A stretch of DNA of 64,000 nt from Siphonodentalium dalli. Lineage: Eukaryota; Mollusca; Scaphopoda; Gadilida; Siphonodentaliidae. The notes under the pieces were generated by a model, which ran no database searches, was not told where the DNA came from, and saw only the letters and a program-made list of their open reading frames with translations. The translations under genes and the position numbers were made by a program. Position 1 is the first letter of the stretch. The number at the start of each line of letters is the position of its first letter. The stretch is taken from positions 60,757,094-60,821,093 of the forward strand of contig CP136065.1 of NCBI GenBank assembly GCA_032622095.1, in the 5' to 3' direction. Positions 47,060-57,593 of this stretch are shown here, piece after piece.

Positions 47060-47440
47060 CTGTTGAAATGAAAATTGTATTCGAGTACCATATCATCCTG
47101 CATCGTGTGTTTGTTGTTATGGTCCACCATCGTGACACTTTTCTCATACCAATACGGAGCCTAAGATCTATTTATATCAATAACACTATAATATGACAGA
47201 ATATCTACTCTATACTTGGTAACGTAAAGAAATTATAGAATTACTTTTATATATGCTCCATTTTGTTTTGAAATTGGGCAGCATAGAAAAAATGCATACG
47301 GAGAGCGGACCTATATAACAGAAAACCGGAGCTGGGTCCGAATAGAATTTCAGTGATAACAAAGTGTGTACACAAGTACACGAGTGCAACTTGGCTTTTC
47401 TGGCGAAATGTAAACATCCATAGGCTCTTACTTTTTGACA

Positions 47441-47606
47441 CAATTATAATCGGAAGGAATTTATCGACAATTCTAATCGGAAGGAATTTATCGACAATTA
47501 TAATCGGATGGAATTTATCGACAATTATAATCGGAAGGAATTTATCGACAATTGTAATCGGAAGGAATTTATCGACAATTATAATCGGAAGGAATTTATC
47601 GACAAT
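47441..47606. repeat. 27-bp minisatellite, six copies
   Basis: Unit CAATTATAATCGGAAGGAAT plus TTATCGA, six times with single-base changes. Since 27 is a multiple of 3, all frames stay open through it; the open frames there are not genes. It lies in a P450 intron. Confidence 0.95.
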
Positions 47607-47793
47607 TTTGCATTTAGATGCTAGTTTATCTGAGCCAAAGTGACCTGTGTTTGAAGTAGAATAATAGTATGGCCAACTCATGTATGTGTCAAGTTTCTCC
47701 ATAAGACATGCAGATGGCCAGAATCGGTTGGACTTTACAGTTATATTCATCAATGGAACGATACAAAAGGATGTGTGGGTGACAGAATCGCAC

Positions 47794-47896
47794 CTTTTCT
47801 TGACCAAGAACCGTCTTCGTTTCGATCTGTGTTCTCTCCCTTTTCATTCTGTTGCTCTTTCTGTTCGATCATGAGTTGCAAGAAGTCTTTATGTGA
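47794..47896 (-). CDS. CYP3-like cytochrome P450, G/H-helix exon
   Basis: 103 bp, acceptor CAAATCCAG and donor AAG|GTGCGA, starting phase 0 and ending phase 1. It encodes SHKDFLQLMIEQKEQQNEKG and a polar loop. The R/K-x-D-F-L-Q-L-M motif is characteristic of CYP3-type P450s ahead of the I-helix. It supplies the one base (G) that completes the first codon of the I-helix exon. Confidence 0.93.
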
Positions 47897-48496
47897 CTGG
47901 ATTTGTGAGAAAGATATTCAATGTATATGTTAGTCGTTTTAACGACACGCCCTTGTGTGCGAAGTTGTCGTTTCAATGTATATGATAGATGGACAAACAA
48001 ATTGAAAATAAACTTTCACTTGCAGAAAGACATAGACTAAACAAGAACATCACAAAACAAGGCAGATGTGGATTTGTATTGTAGACCTGGGATACTGCTC
48101 CTTTAATGTTGATCCAGTTATGAAAATTCTGAAGATTTTATAATTTCGGTTTGCAAGAGAAGCTCATTTCGATAGAACTGACAAACATTATATAGCCTCA
48201 AGTAGTCTCGATCGGATTTTGAACGAAGCGCATTACAAGTCGTAACGATTTTCATGTTTATAGTGCCGACTTAGATACAAATATGCGAATGATTTGGGGA
48301 GACTAACATAAGATCTATCGATTCGTGAAGATGTCTTGTACAATTATGGGGTTTTTATCGATAGTTGTTGACTTTGAAATGGACGATAATTGTTTTCCTG
48401 TGCTATCTAGTTACCCATTATCCGGTGCACTCTGTGAATTTTGTGTTCCGCGTCTGTGTTCGAAGTTTTGGAACAGTTTATCCTTGACTTATGTAT

Positions 48497-48945
48497 TATT
48501 ATAACGACACATTGAGCTACAGTAAATATGTTACAACCATAGGAAAACGACACATTGCGCTACAGTAACTAAGTGTTACAACCATATTATAACGACACGT
48601 TAAGCTACGATAACTAAGTGTTACAACCATAGGATAACGACACATTGCGCTGTGGTAACTCTGTGTTAAAATCAAAGGATAGCGACACATTGCGATACGA
48701 TAACTCTGTGTTAGAATCATAGGATAACGACACATTGCGCTACGGTAACTCTGTGTTAGAATAACAGGATAACAACACATTGCGCTAAGGAAAAACTCTG
48801 TAGTTAGAATCATAGGACAACGACACATTGCGCTATGGTAACTCTGTGTTAGAATCATAGGATAACGACACATTAAGTTACGGAAACCCAGTGTTACAAC
48901 CATGCATATGATAACGACACAGTCAGATACAATAACTCTGTGTTA
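48497..48945. repeat. ~45-bp minisatellite, about ten copies
   Basis: Units of 43-50 bp built on ATAACGACACATTGCGCTAC and TAACTCTGTGTTAGAATCAT. The 128-residue - strand frame through it is a repeat artefact (period 15 residues). It lies in the P450 intron between 47897 and 48996. Confidence 0.92.
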
Positions 48946-48996
48946 CAGCCACAGGACGACACATCGAAGAACAGTAACTGCAAGTGTTTATTTTAC

Positions 48997-49124
48997 CTGA
49001 ACACCAGCTTCCTCGCGTTGTCGAATTGTCTCTGTAACAACGTTCTTGAAGAAACCAACTGCATCTGTCGCGAAGATACTGATGCCGAAGAAGTGTAGAA
49101 TGTCGATGATGAATGGAAAGAAAA
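48997..49124 (-). CDS. CYP3-like cytochrome P450, F/G-region exon
   Basis: 128 bp, acceptor TATTTCAG and donor CAG|GTAAAA, starting phase 1 and ending phase 0. It encodes FFPFIIDILHFFGISIFATD and then a FFKNVV...R helix. In the family this hydrophobic stretch (F-G loop) touches the membrane and the substrate channel. Confidence 0.93.
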
Positions 49125-49484
49125 CTGAAATAGAGAAAGTACGGATACAAGTACACGCAAGGGAAAGTATATTTATACAGTGTATGTTCAAATTGCCACA
49201 TACACAATCTAAAATTTTGATGTTTGACCGTATTTATCACTTTTGTAAATTGTTCGTGCTTGCGTTGAAAATGCGTACTTTCAATTAGCGGCTAATAATT
49301 TAATCACAAGACTTTAATCAACGGAATACTATAAAATAAATTATGGTCACACATTTAGCGTTTAAGGTTATTTCTCGATAAAAATTCAATTCTTTTTTTA
49401 TTATTCTCATCACCTTATACATACAGGTAGAAACCAATTACAATATATACATTATTTACAATAGCAAGAGGACTCTATACTATA

Positions 49485-49986
49485 TCTCATATATATTTTG
49501 AAGACCTCTGTCTGTCTGTATGTATGTATGTATGTCATTTATACAAATCTACGATTCTCAACCGATCGAGACGAAACTTGGTACCTGTGTGTAGTTTGAC
49601 CAGGCGGTCGTCGTTGTCGTATTGGCGATCCCGTGCGGCGCCCGCTTCGCGCATGCGCAGACGAGATCTCGGAAACGGGTGGAGCTATCGACTTGAAATT
49701 TGCTATGTGAATGTATCTTGCCCCGGATACGAATTTGATCGGGTCGCCGAGCCCGTGCGACGCCAGCTTCGCGCATGCGCAGACGAGATCTCGGAAACGG
49801 GTGGAGCTATCGACTTGAAATTTGGTATGTGAATGTATCTTGCCCCGGATACGAATTTTATCGGGTCGCCGAGCCCGTGCGACGCCAGCTTCGCGCATGC
49901 GCAGACGAGATCTCGGAAACGGGTGGAGCTATCGACTTCAAATTTGCTATGTGAATAGCCCGGACAACGTCGGGCTCATCGGCTGG
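49485..49986 (+). mobile_element. Non-autonomous Helitron unit B1
   Basis: 5' end TCTCATATATATTTTGAAGA preceded by A; a TGTC/TATG microsatellite; a transition region; two or three 122-bp-type units; then hairpin AGCCCG-GACAACGT-CGGGCT, six bases, and CTGG (49983-49986), directly followed by the next unit's TC. Confidence 0.82.
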
Positions 49987-50366
49987 TCTCATATATATTT
50001 TGAAGACCTCTGTCTGTATGTATGTATGTATGTATGTCATTTATACAAATCTACGATTCTCGACCGATCGAGACGAAACTTGGTACCTGTGTGTAGTTTG
50101 ACCAGGCGGTCGTCGTTGTGGTATTGGCGAGCCCGTGCGGCGCCCGCTTCGCGCATGCGCAGACGAGATCTCGGAAACGGGTGGAGCTATCGACTTGAAA
50201 TTTGCTATGTGAATGTATCTTGCCCCGGATACGAATTTTATCGGGTCGTCGAGCCCGTGCGACACCAGCTTCGCGCATGCGCAGACCAGATCTCGGAAAC
50301 GGGTGGAGCTATCGACTTGAAATTTGGTTTTTGAATAGCCCGGACAACGTCGGGCTGATCGGCTAG
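49987..50366 (+). mobile_element. Non-autonomous Helitron unit B2
   Basis: Starts TCTCATATATATTTTGAAGA immediately after CTGG of B1 and ends with the hairpin plus CTAG (50363-50366), again fused to the next TC. Confidence 0.82.
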
Positions 50367-50888
50367 TCTCCTATATATTTTGAAGACCTCTGTCGGTCTG
50401 TCTGTATGTCTGTATGTATGTCTGTCATTTATACAAATCTACGATTCTCGACCGATCGGGACGAAACTTGGTACGTGTGTGTAGTTTGACCAGGCGGTCG
50501 TCGTTGTCGTATTGGCGAGCCCGTGCGGCGCCCGCTTCGCGCATGCGCAGACGAGATCTCGGAAACGGGTGGAGCTATCGACTTGAAATTTGCTATGTGA
50601 ATGTACATTTATCTTGCCCCGGATACAAATTTTATCGGGTCGCCGAGCCCGTGCAACGCCAGCTTCGCGCATGCGCAGACAAGATCTCGGAAACGGGTGG
50701 AGCTATCGACTTGAAATTTGCTATGTGAATGTACATTTATCTTGCCCCGGATACAAATTTTATCGGGTCGCCGAGCCCGTGCGACGCCAGCTTAGCGCAT
50801 GCGCAGACCAGATCTCGGAAACGGGTAGAGCTATCGACTTGAAATTTGGTTTTTGAATAGCCCGGACAACGTCGGGCTCATCGGCTAG
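50367..50888 (+). mobile_element. Non-autonomous Helitron unit B3
   Basis: Starts TCTCCTATATATTTTGAAGA and ends with the same hairpin and CTAG (50885-50888), followed by T. It closes the three-unit array inserted at A/T in the P450 intron. Confidence 0.82.
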
Positions 50889-51758
50889 TTATATATATAC
50901 ACGCGCACAATATTAATTTCAAATTTCCATTGTTATATATGTGTAACGTGGTGTATTATATTTATACGTCCAAACTACATTCTGCGTTCAGAACCTTATG
51001 CTTGAGCATCAAACACCTAATAATAGTGTTAATATTAGCATCAACGCTGAAATAAATCTAAAGTGAACTTTTATCCGAAATTTTATGATTTACTAATTTG
51101 AGGAAATCGCATAATTTGCGAAAACCCGTTCTATTTTGTTCATTCATGAGTTCGATCATTACGATGGTATTTGCTGGTATTCCTATGAGTTGGGGGGAAC
51201 TGAAATGTCTTCATTACTTTCCGCTACAGAAATGACGATATGACGAGTGATATGACCACGCCTATACACCGCGTCCCAAAACTGTACATGAAAACTATTT
51301 GATACGTCCTAAGAAATCCTTCGGTTAAGAATGAACTGTCAATAAACGTATTGTTAACCAGCAGTACACAAGTACCTAGATAAATTAACAAGACTCGTTC
51401 TAACAATTGCAAAGAAAATAAAAGAAGCTAATACCTCCGGAATATATCAGTACCCCGTCCGCCGCACTCGCCATTGTGTGTCGCTTGCCATTAGCCCACC
51501 AGAAACGATTATTGGTGACGCGTGACCAATCGATGATTAGAGGTTTGAGTGACAGCGTATCTGTTTCAACTTTATGTACATGTGTTTTGTCTTCGGAGTT
51601 ATCCGCTCGTTTTACTTCTACCTTCTGCTTATAGTGGTCTCTCGCGAAATGACAGATTAAATTATAATAAACAGATATTGATTCGATTAAGGTTAAGAGT
51701 ACGTTTGATAAATTTACAATTGTCTTCAAACTTTTCGGTTATAACTGCAAAACCTTAA

Positions 51759-52211
51759 CCCTTTACCCAACAGAACGGCCCTGTGCCAATGCATTCTATT
51801 ATATATGCGAGTCGACCATAGGTCGCCTCGCATATATAAGAGAATGCATTGGCTTAACACATATTTAAAATGATAAAATTGTCAAAGAATGTAGAAAAAT
51901 ATTATAAATTTTTTTTTAAATGTAAGAAACAATTATAAAATTGTTAAAGAATGCAAGAAAAAATGGTAAAAAGTGTTAAAAAATATTTTTTTAGGCCAAT
52001 GCATTCTCTTATATATGCGAGGCGACCTATGGTCGACTCGCATATATAAGAGAATGCATTGGCACAGGGCATAACTGTAACCATCACAATGTGGTCAATG
52101 AACCGGTTCCAATGATATCCATATTTGTATGGTGTTATTGAGACAGACGAAGATATTTTAGTCTGTTGAAGCTTTATTTGGGCGTTTTTGGCCGTTTTGT
52201 TGGGTAAAGGG
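51759..52211. mobile_element. piggyBac-like MITE with two large hairpins, copy 2
   Basis: TTAA is at 51755-51758 and 52212-52215, with the same CCCTTTACCCAACA ends and paired ~70-bp palindromes as 44222-44613 (hairpins at about 51785-51853 and 51996-52063). It differs mainly by a longer AT-rich centre. Both copies lie in introns of the same gene and in the same orientation. Confidence 0.85.
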
Positions 52212-52457
52212 TTAACGGAACCTTCTGGAAACAAAAGTTATTTCCTACATATGAACGTATAAGAAACATAGTGTCATGAGATAATTCCCGTTTCTCTTTG
52301 TTTCCTGTTGGACAAATGCCCATAGTATTATAAATGCATTATATTGTAACACAAGAGGCTCATGGTCTTCCATATTTCTTCCAAGATAATGTTATATTCG
52401 TTAGCCCTAAGATAAATGTCGACAAACTGATTTTCCTCCATGAACTTTTATTTAGTA

Positions 52458-53155
52458 TACCATATCATATTCTATGTCAATGTATCATGGTTGCGGATAG
52501 ATACACACCTTATCATATTCTATGTCAGTGTATCATGGTTGCAGATGGATACACACCATATCATATTCTATGTCAATGTATCATGGTTGCATATAGAAAC
52601 ACCATATCAATTTCTATGTCAATGTATCATGGTTGCAGATATATAGACACCATGTCATAGTATGTGTCAATTCGTGGTTGTAGATAGATACACACCATAT
52701 CATATTCTATGTAAATGTATCATGGTTGCAGATAGATAGACACCATACCATATTCTATGCCAATGTATCCTGGTTGCAGATAGATACACACCATATCATA
52801 TTATATGTCAATGTATCATGGTTGCAGATAGATACACACCATATCATATTCGATGTCAATGTATGATGGTTGCAGATAGATACACACCATATCATATTCG
52901 TTGTCAATGTATGATGGTTGCAGATATGTACACATCATATCATATTATATGTCAATGTATCATGGTTGCAGATAGATAGACACCATATCATATTCGATGT
53001 CAATGTATCATGGTTGCAGATAGATACACACCCTATCATATTATATTTCAATGTATCATGGTTGCAGACAGATACACACCATATCATATGCTATGTCAAT
53101 GTATGATGGTTGCAGATATATACACATATCATATTATATGTCAATGTATCATGGT
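52458..53155. repeat. ~48-bp minisatellite, about 14 copies
   Basis: Units built on ATATCATATTCTATGTCAAT and GTATCATGGTTGCAGATAGA plus TACACACC, 44-50 bp each, with drift between copies. The + strand frames through it are repeat artefacts. Confidence 0.93.
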
Positions 53156-53780
53156 TGTCAATTTATATTATTCATAACTCTCCGTGAATGGAGGAAATAC
53201 AGATATATATATATACTTAAAATCAACTAAAACAGTAGTACTTACCCCAGAAAATGTGACAAATGAAACTAGCTCTTTGTATCATTGCACCTTAATTATA
53301 TCACACCCATTCAGGGGTGTTGGGTTTTCTAATTAACTGCTCTTTTTGCAGACAATAGAAATGTATCTGATTCATGAATGAGCTAATTAACAGCCCTGTA
53401 TTGCGTGTGAGGTAATAACGAGACAAGTATACACATTACCAAGTCAGGCACATCCTGAATTCCACTAGTATAGTGGTATATGACCATAGGATATTCATGT
53501 TTCCTTTATTTGCGTCAGTATTAGAAGACGGCGCATACCAGTGCACATTCAAATTTCACTCTTAACAATATCGCGAATGAACAGTCTTCCGACAAAATAC
53601 GTTGTGCAGTCTTTTGCGCCAGCTTTTTTATTCAATAATATTAATAATATATGCCTTTCTAAATGACAATAACAGGATGACTCAATCGCCCCTTCATAAC
53701 ATTTAAAATAATTGAATGCTAATTGATTGCTTATCGTGTGCCGTCATGATTACTCATTCTCCTGGACAAAATATATGTAA

Positions 53781-54568
53781 CTAGCCGATGAGCCCGACGT
53801 TGTCCGGGCTATTAAAAACCAAATTTCAAGTCGATAGCTCCACCCGTTTCCGAGATCTGGTATGCGCGAATCTTGCGTCGCACGGGCTCGGCGACCCGAT
53901 AAAAATCGTATCCGGGGCAAGATACATTCACACAGCAAATTTCAAGTCGATAGCTCCACTCGTTTCCGAGATCTTGTCTGCGCATGCGCTGTACGGGCGT
54001 CTCACGGGCTCGCCAATACGACAAGGACGACCGCCTGGTCAAACGACACACACGTACCAAGTTTCGTCCAGATCGGTCGAGAATCGTTCGAGGTGACGAA
54101 ATTGTGAGTGTTGGTTTGTAACCGGGATTTCTGAGAAGCATTATGCCTATATCCACACTAACTACCCCCCTAAGCCCTGACCTAAGTGTCATACATACTA
54201 TAACAATGATGTTGTAAGAGTACTATGGCATCCAATAAATCTCCCCGCATAGGAAACCACTCAAAAGTATTGTTCCCGTATATCTCTCTGCAGATGATAA
54301 TAACGTTGAATGGTAAACAAACGCTCATTATAGCGATGCGTCAAAAAACAAACGCTCATTAAATTATCACTTGATTAACCACCGCAGTGCCGTTTTTGTG
54401 ACTGAGAGTGGGGAATGGGTGCTCTGGGCTTCTCCAAAATGCGACGTCGACTATTCCCGTGCGATTTTACCTTTGGATAGGAAGTTTGGTCTCGATCGGT
54501 CAACCCGTTTTCGATTCTATAAAGGACATACAGACAGACAGACAGAGGTCTTCAAAATATATATGAGA
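53781..54568 (-). mobile_element. Helitron unit C1 of the six-unit array
   Basis: - strand 3' end: hairpin AGCCCG-GACAACGT-CGGGCT, CATCGG, CTAG at 53784-53781, then T. 5' end TCTCATATATATTTTGAAGA at 54568, after a CAGA microsatellite, abutting the next CTAG. Interior sequence recurs in C3. Confidence 0.8.
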
Positions 54569-56560
54569 CTAGCCGATGAGCCCGACGTTGTCCGGGCTAT
54601 TCAAAAACCAATTTTCAAGTCGATAGCCCCACCCGTTTCCGAGATCTGGTCTGCGCATGCGCGAAGCTTGCGTCGCACTGGCTCGGCGACCGGATAAAAA
54701 TCGTATCCGGTGCAAGATACATTCACATAGCAAATTTCAAGTCGATAGCTCCACCCGTTTCCGAGATCTCGTCTGCGCATGCGCTGCACGGGCGTCTCAC
54801 GGGCTCGCTAATACGACAAGGACGACCGCCTGGTCAAACTACATACACGTACCAAGTTTCGTCCCGATCGGTCGTCCCTTCCTATGAACGACAGCACAAC
54901 ACGCATTTTTAGTTTTTCATGAATTAATTCATGGTACCCGTCCCTCAAAGACTGACCTGATGAAAAATTCCCCTGTTCCTAGGACATATATGACACAACA
55001 ACCCATTCTGCCTTTTTAATCGAGATAATTGCATTCCGCGTTTCGTTTTGCATCCGTATTTTACGCATGGGTAGCCGTTTAGCAGCTTCGATTGTAATAA
55101 AGAGCGTTAATCCTTAACACCTCCGAATATGGTCAATATAAAGATCGTTAATGCCTTAACCCCCGAAGTGGCGTTTGCGGTGATTTTGATGATTGGGAGT
55201 GGAGAATCGGTGTTCAGAGCTTGTCCAAAATGCGATGCCGACGATCCCCGTGATTTTTTATGGACGACCAGCTGGGCGCAGCCCAGTCGCGCATATGTTG
55301 CGCAGCAACATATGCGCAGGTCGTCCTTATACTAAGTTCGCTTTCGAACATGGGCGCCGCCATCTTGAATTAGGTGCGCCGCCATCTTGGATTTGAGGGG
55401 CCGCCATCTTGAAACGTCATTGCAATTAAATTAAAACTACAAAATGTTACTTTTCATATAGCCAACATAACAGTATTCATTGCGTTAAGGCATTACATGG
55501 TTTATTCTTTGAACAATAATCATGACTTAAATCATAAATATTGTCGACCGGACTCGGGTTGCTATGCTATTCGGGAAATGTCGGAAATTTACGTAAAACT
55601 GCAAATTTTCCTTTGCCACCTCTCGAAAACATAATTCATATCGTAAATATCTTGAATGTTTATCATATAACTAAATAAACTTTTCTTTAGTTTAGTAAAT
55701 TAGTAGAAACATGTTCACGTAAACTGTAAGGTTACGTCATATATTGTATCCAAAGCGACGTCATATTGGCACGCGCATTTTCCCGCGAAAGTTATTGACG
55801 TTTTGACAGCGACGCGACATAGCACACAAAGCAGGCATAATGTTGGCACGGTTGGCATTATATTTGATTGAGTTGACGTTGTTTCATAGTACATGGCTCC
55901 GAGTCCGCGCTGGTATGAATGTAGCTCCATGCAATTGTAATCAAACTGATCAAATCCCAACCTATAAAATCACTATATACTAATATAGGGCCTATAGGAT
56001 ATAGGATTTGTACAGGTAGGCTACAAACAAAAACATGTTCTTGGAAATTGAATGTTCTTCCTTACTTATATTCTAATGATTTGGGTTGTCATTTGAAACA
56101 AACAAACAACTCAAATTATGAGGGGGGTAAACCCAAGTTCTCACTCATAAGAACCCCAATTTCCAACCAAGTCCAAGGGTTGTACGTGGAGGAGAGTACA
56201 ACTAATATTATATCCAAATTGAGATTGGGCATATGGGTCAGTCGAAAAAATGGCCGGTGGAGCCACGAAGGGCTGAAAGATGTGAGTGCAATATGATAAT
56301 TCTGAGGTAGACCCCATCCCCCTAACACAAGCAACCAACTTCGTGTACGCAATTGGTTATTATATAAGAAATATGTATAGTTAATTAAATCTTGACGTTC
56401 ATATAAGTCAACGCAAGGTCGTCCTTTTTTACATGGATTTCAATGCCATAATTTCTTGTTACACTTATATACGAAGTTTGGTCTTGATCGGTCAACCCGT
56501 TTTCGATTCTATAAAGGACATATAGACAGACAGAAAGATGTCTTCAAAATATATATGAGA
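54569..56560 (-). mobile_element. Helitron unit C2, long form
   Basis: Same ends as C1 (CTAG 54569-54572; 5' TCTCATATATATTTTGAAGA at 56560), but 1992 bp. It includes about 1.5 kb (roughly 54900-56460) not seen in the short units, which may be captured or inserted sequence. That part holds the hairpin GCGCATATGTTGCGC..GCGC (about 55290-55315) and three GCCGCCATCTTG motifs. Confidence 0.7.
55355..55411. promoter_or_regulatory. Three GCCGCCATCTTG (YY1-like) motifs
   Basis: Identical 12-mers at 55355-55366, 55378-55389 and 55400-55411, spaced 23 and 22 bp apart. The reverse complement CAAGATGGCGGC matches the vertebrate YY1 consensus. Function here is inferred only. The cluster is repeated at about 58376-58432. 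Confidence 0.45.
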
Positions 56561-57593
56561 CTAGCCGGTGAGCCGGACGTTGTCCGGGCTATTCAAAAAC
56601 CAAATTTCAAGTCGATAGCTCTACCCGTTTCCGAGATCTGGTCTGCGCATGCGCGAAGCTGGCGTCGCAAGGACTCGGCGACCCGATAAAATTCGTATCC
56701 GGGGCAAGATACATTCACATACCAAATTTCAAGTCGATAGCTCCACCCGTTTCAGATATCTCGTCTGCGCATGCGCAAAGCTGGCGTCGCACGGGCTCGG
56801 CGACCCGATAAAATTCGTATCCGGGGCAAGATACATTCACATAGCAAATTTCAAGTCGATAGCTCCACCCGTTTCCGAGATCTGGTATGCGCGAATCTTG
56901 CGTCGCACGGGCTCGGCGACCCGATAAAAATCGTATCCGGGGCAAGATACATTCACACAGCAAATTTCAAGTCGATAGCTCCACTCGTTTCCGAGATCTT
57001 GTCTGCGCATGCGCTGTACGGGCGTCTCACGGGCTCGCCAATACGACAAGGACGACCGCCTGGTCAAACGACACACACGTACCAAGTTTCGTCCAGATCG
57101 GTCGAGAATCGTTCGAGGTGACGAAATTGTGAGTGTTGGTTTGTAACCGGGATTTCTGAGAAGCATTATGCCTATATCCACACTAACTACCCCCCTAAGC
57201 CCTGACCTAAGTGTCATACATACTATAACAATGATGTTGTAAGAGTACTATGGCATCCAATAAATCTCCCCGCATAGGAAACCACTCAAAAGTATTGTTC
57301 CCGTATATCTCTCTGCAGATGATAATAACGTTGAATGGTAAACAAACGCTCATTATAGCGATGCGTCAAAAAACAAACGCTCATTAAATTATCACTTGAT
57401 TAACCACCGCAGTGCCGTTTTTGTGACTGAGAGTGGGGAATGGGTGCTCTGGGCTTCTCCAAAATGCGACGTCGACTATTCCCGTGCGATTTTACCTTTG
57501 GATAGGAAGTTTGGTCTCGATCGGTCAACCCGTTTTCGATTCTATAAAGGACATACAGACAGACAGACAGAGGTCTTCAAAATATATATGAGA
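56561..57593 (-). mobile_element. Helitron unit C3
   Basis: CTAG at 56561-56564 and 5' end at 57593. It has two extra 122-bp units at its left end compared with C1; the rest matches C1 through the 3-kb duplication. Confidence 0.8.

Larger units (their letters stand above)
53820..56844. repeat. 3025-bp tandem duplication, first copy
   Basis: The copy starts at CAAATTTCAAGTCG and is repeated at 56845-59865 with almost no differences. The breakpoint lies inside the 122-bp Helitron repeat, as expected for unequal crossing-over between repeat units. Confidence 0.95.

Noticed and set aside
47247-47807. 186-residue - strand ORF with IVDKFLPI repeats
   Set aside because: 27-bp minisatellite artefact overlapping a P450 exon in another frame.
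48517-48903. 128-residue - strand ORF with a 15-residue repeat
   Set aside because: Encoded by the ~45-bp minisatellite, whose period is near a multiple of three, so it stays open by chance.
49524-50856. ORFs repeating WRARA-PASRMRRRDLGNGWSYRLE-type peptides
   Set aside because: Same Helitron repeat in the other orientation; not a protein family.
51400-51729. 109-residue - strand ORF in the P450 intron
   Set aside because: No P450 or other domain match that I can see, and no suitable splice pair in phase.
53246-53274. Possible 27-29-bp P450 mini-exon with a good GTAAGT donor (- strand)
   Set aside because: The 61288-61430 exon already joins the 48997-49124 exon in perfect phase, using its own GTAAGT donor. 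The mini-exon has no matching acceptor phase.
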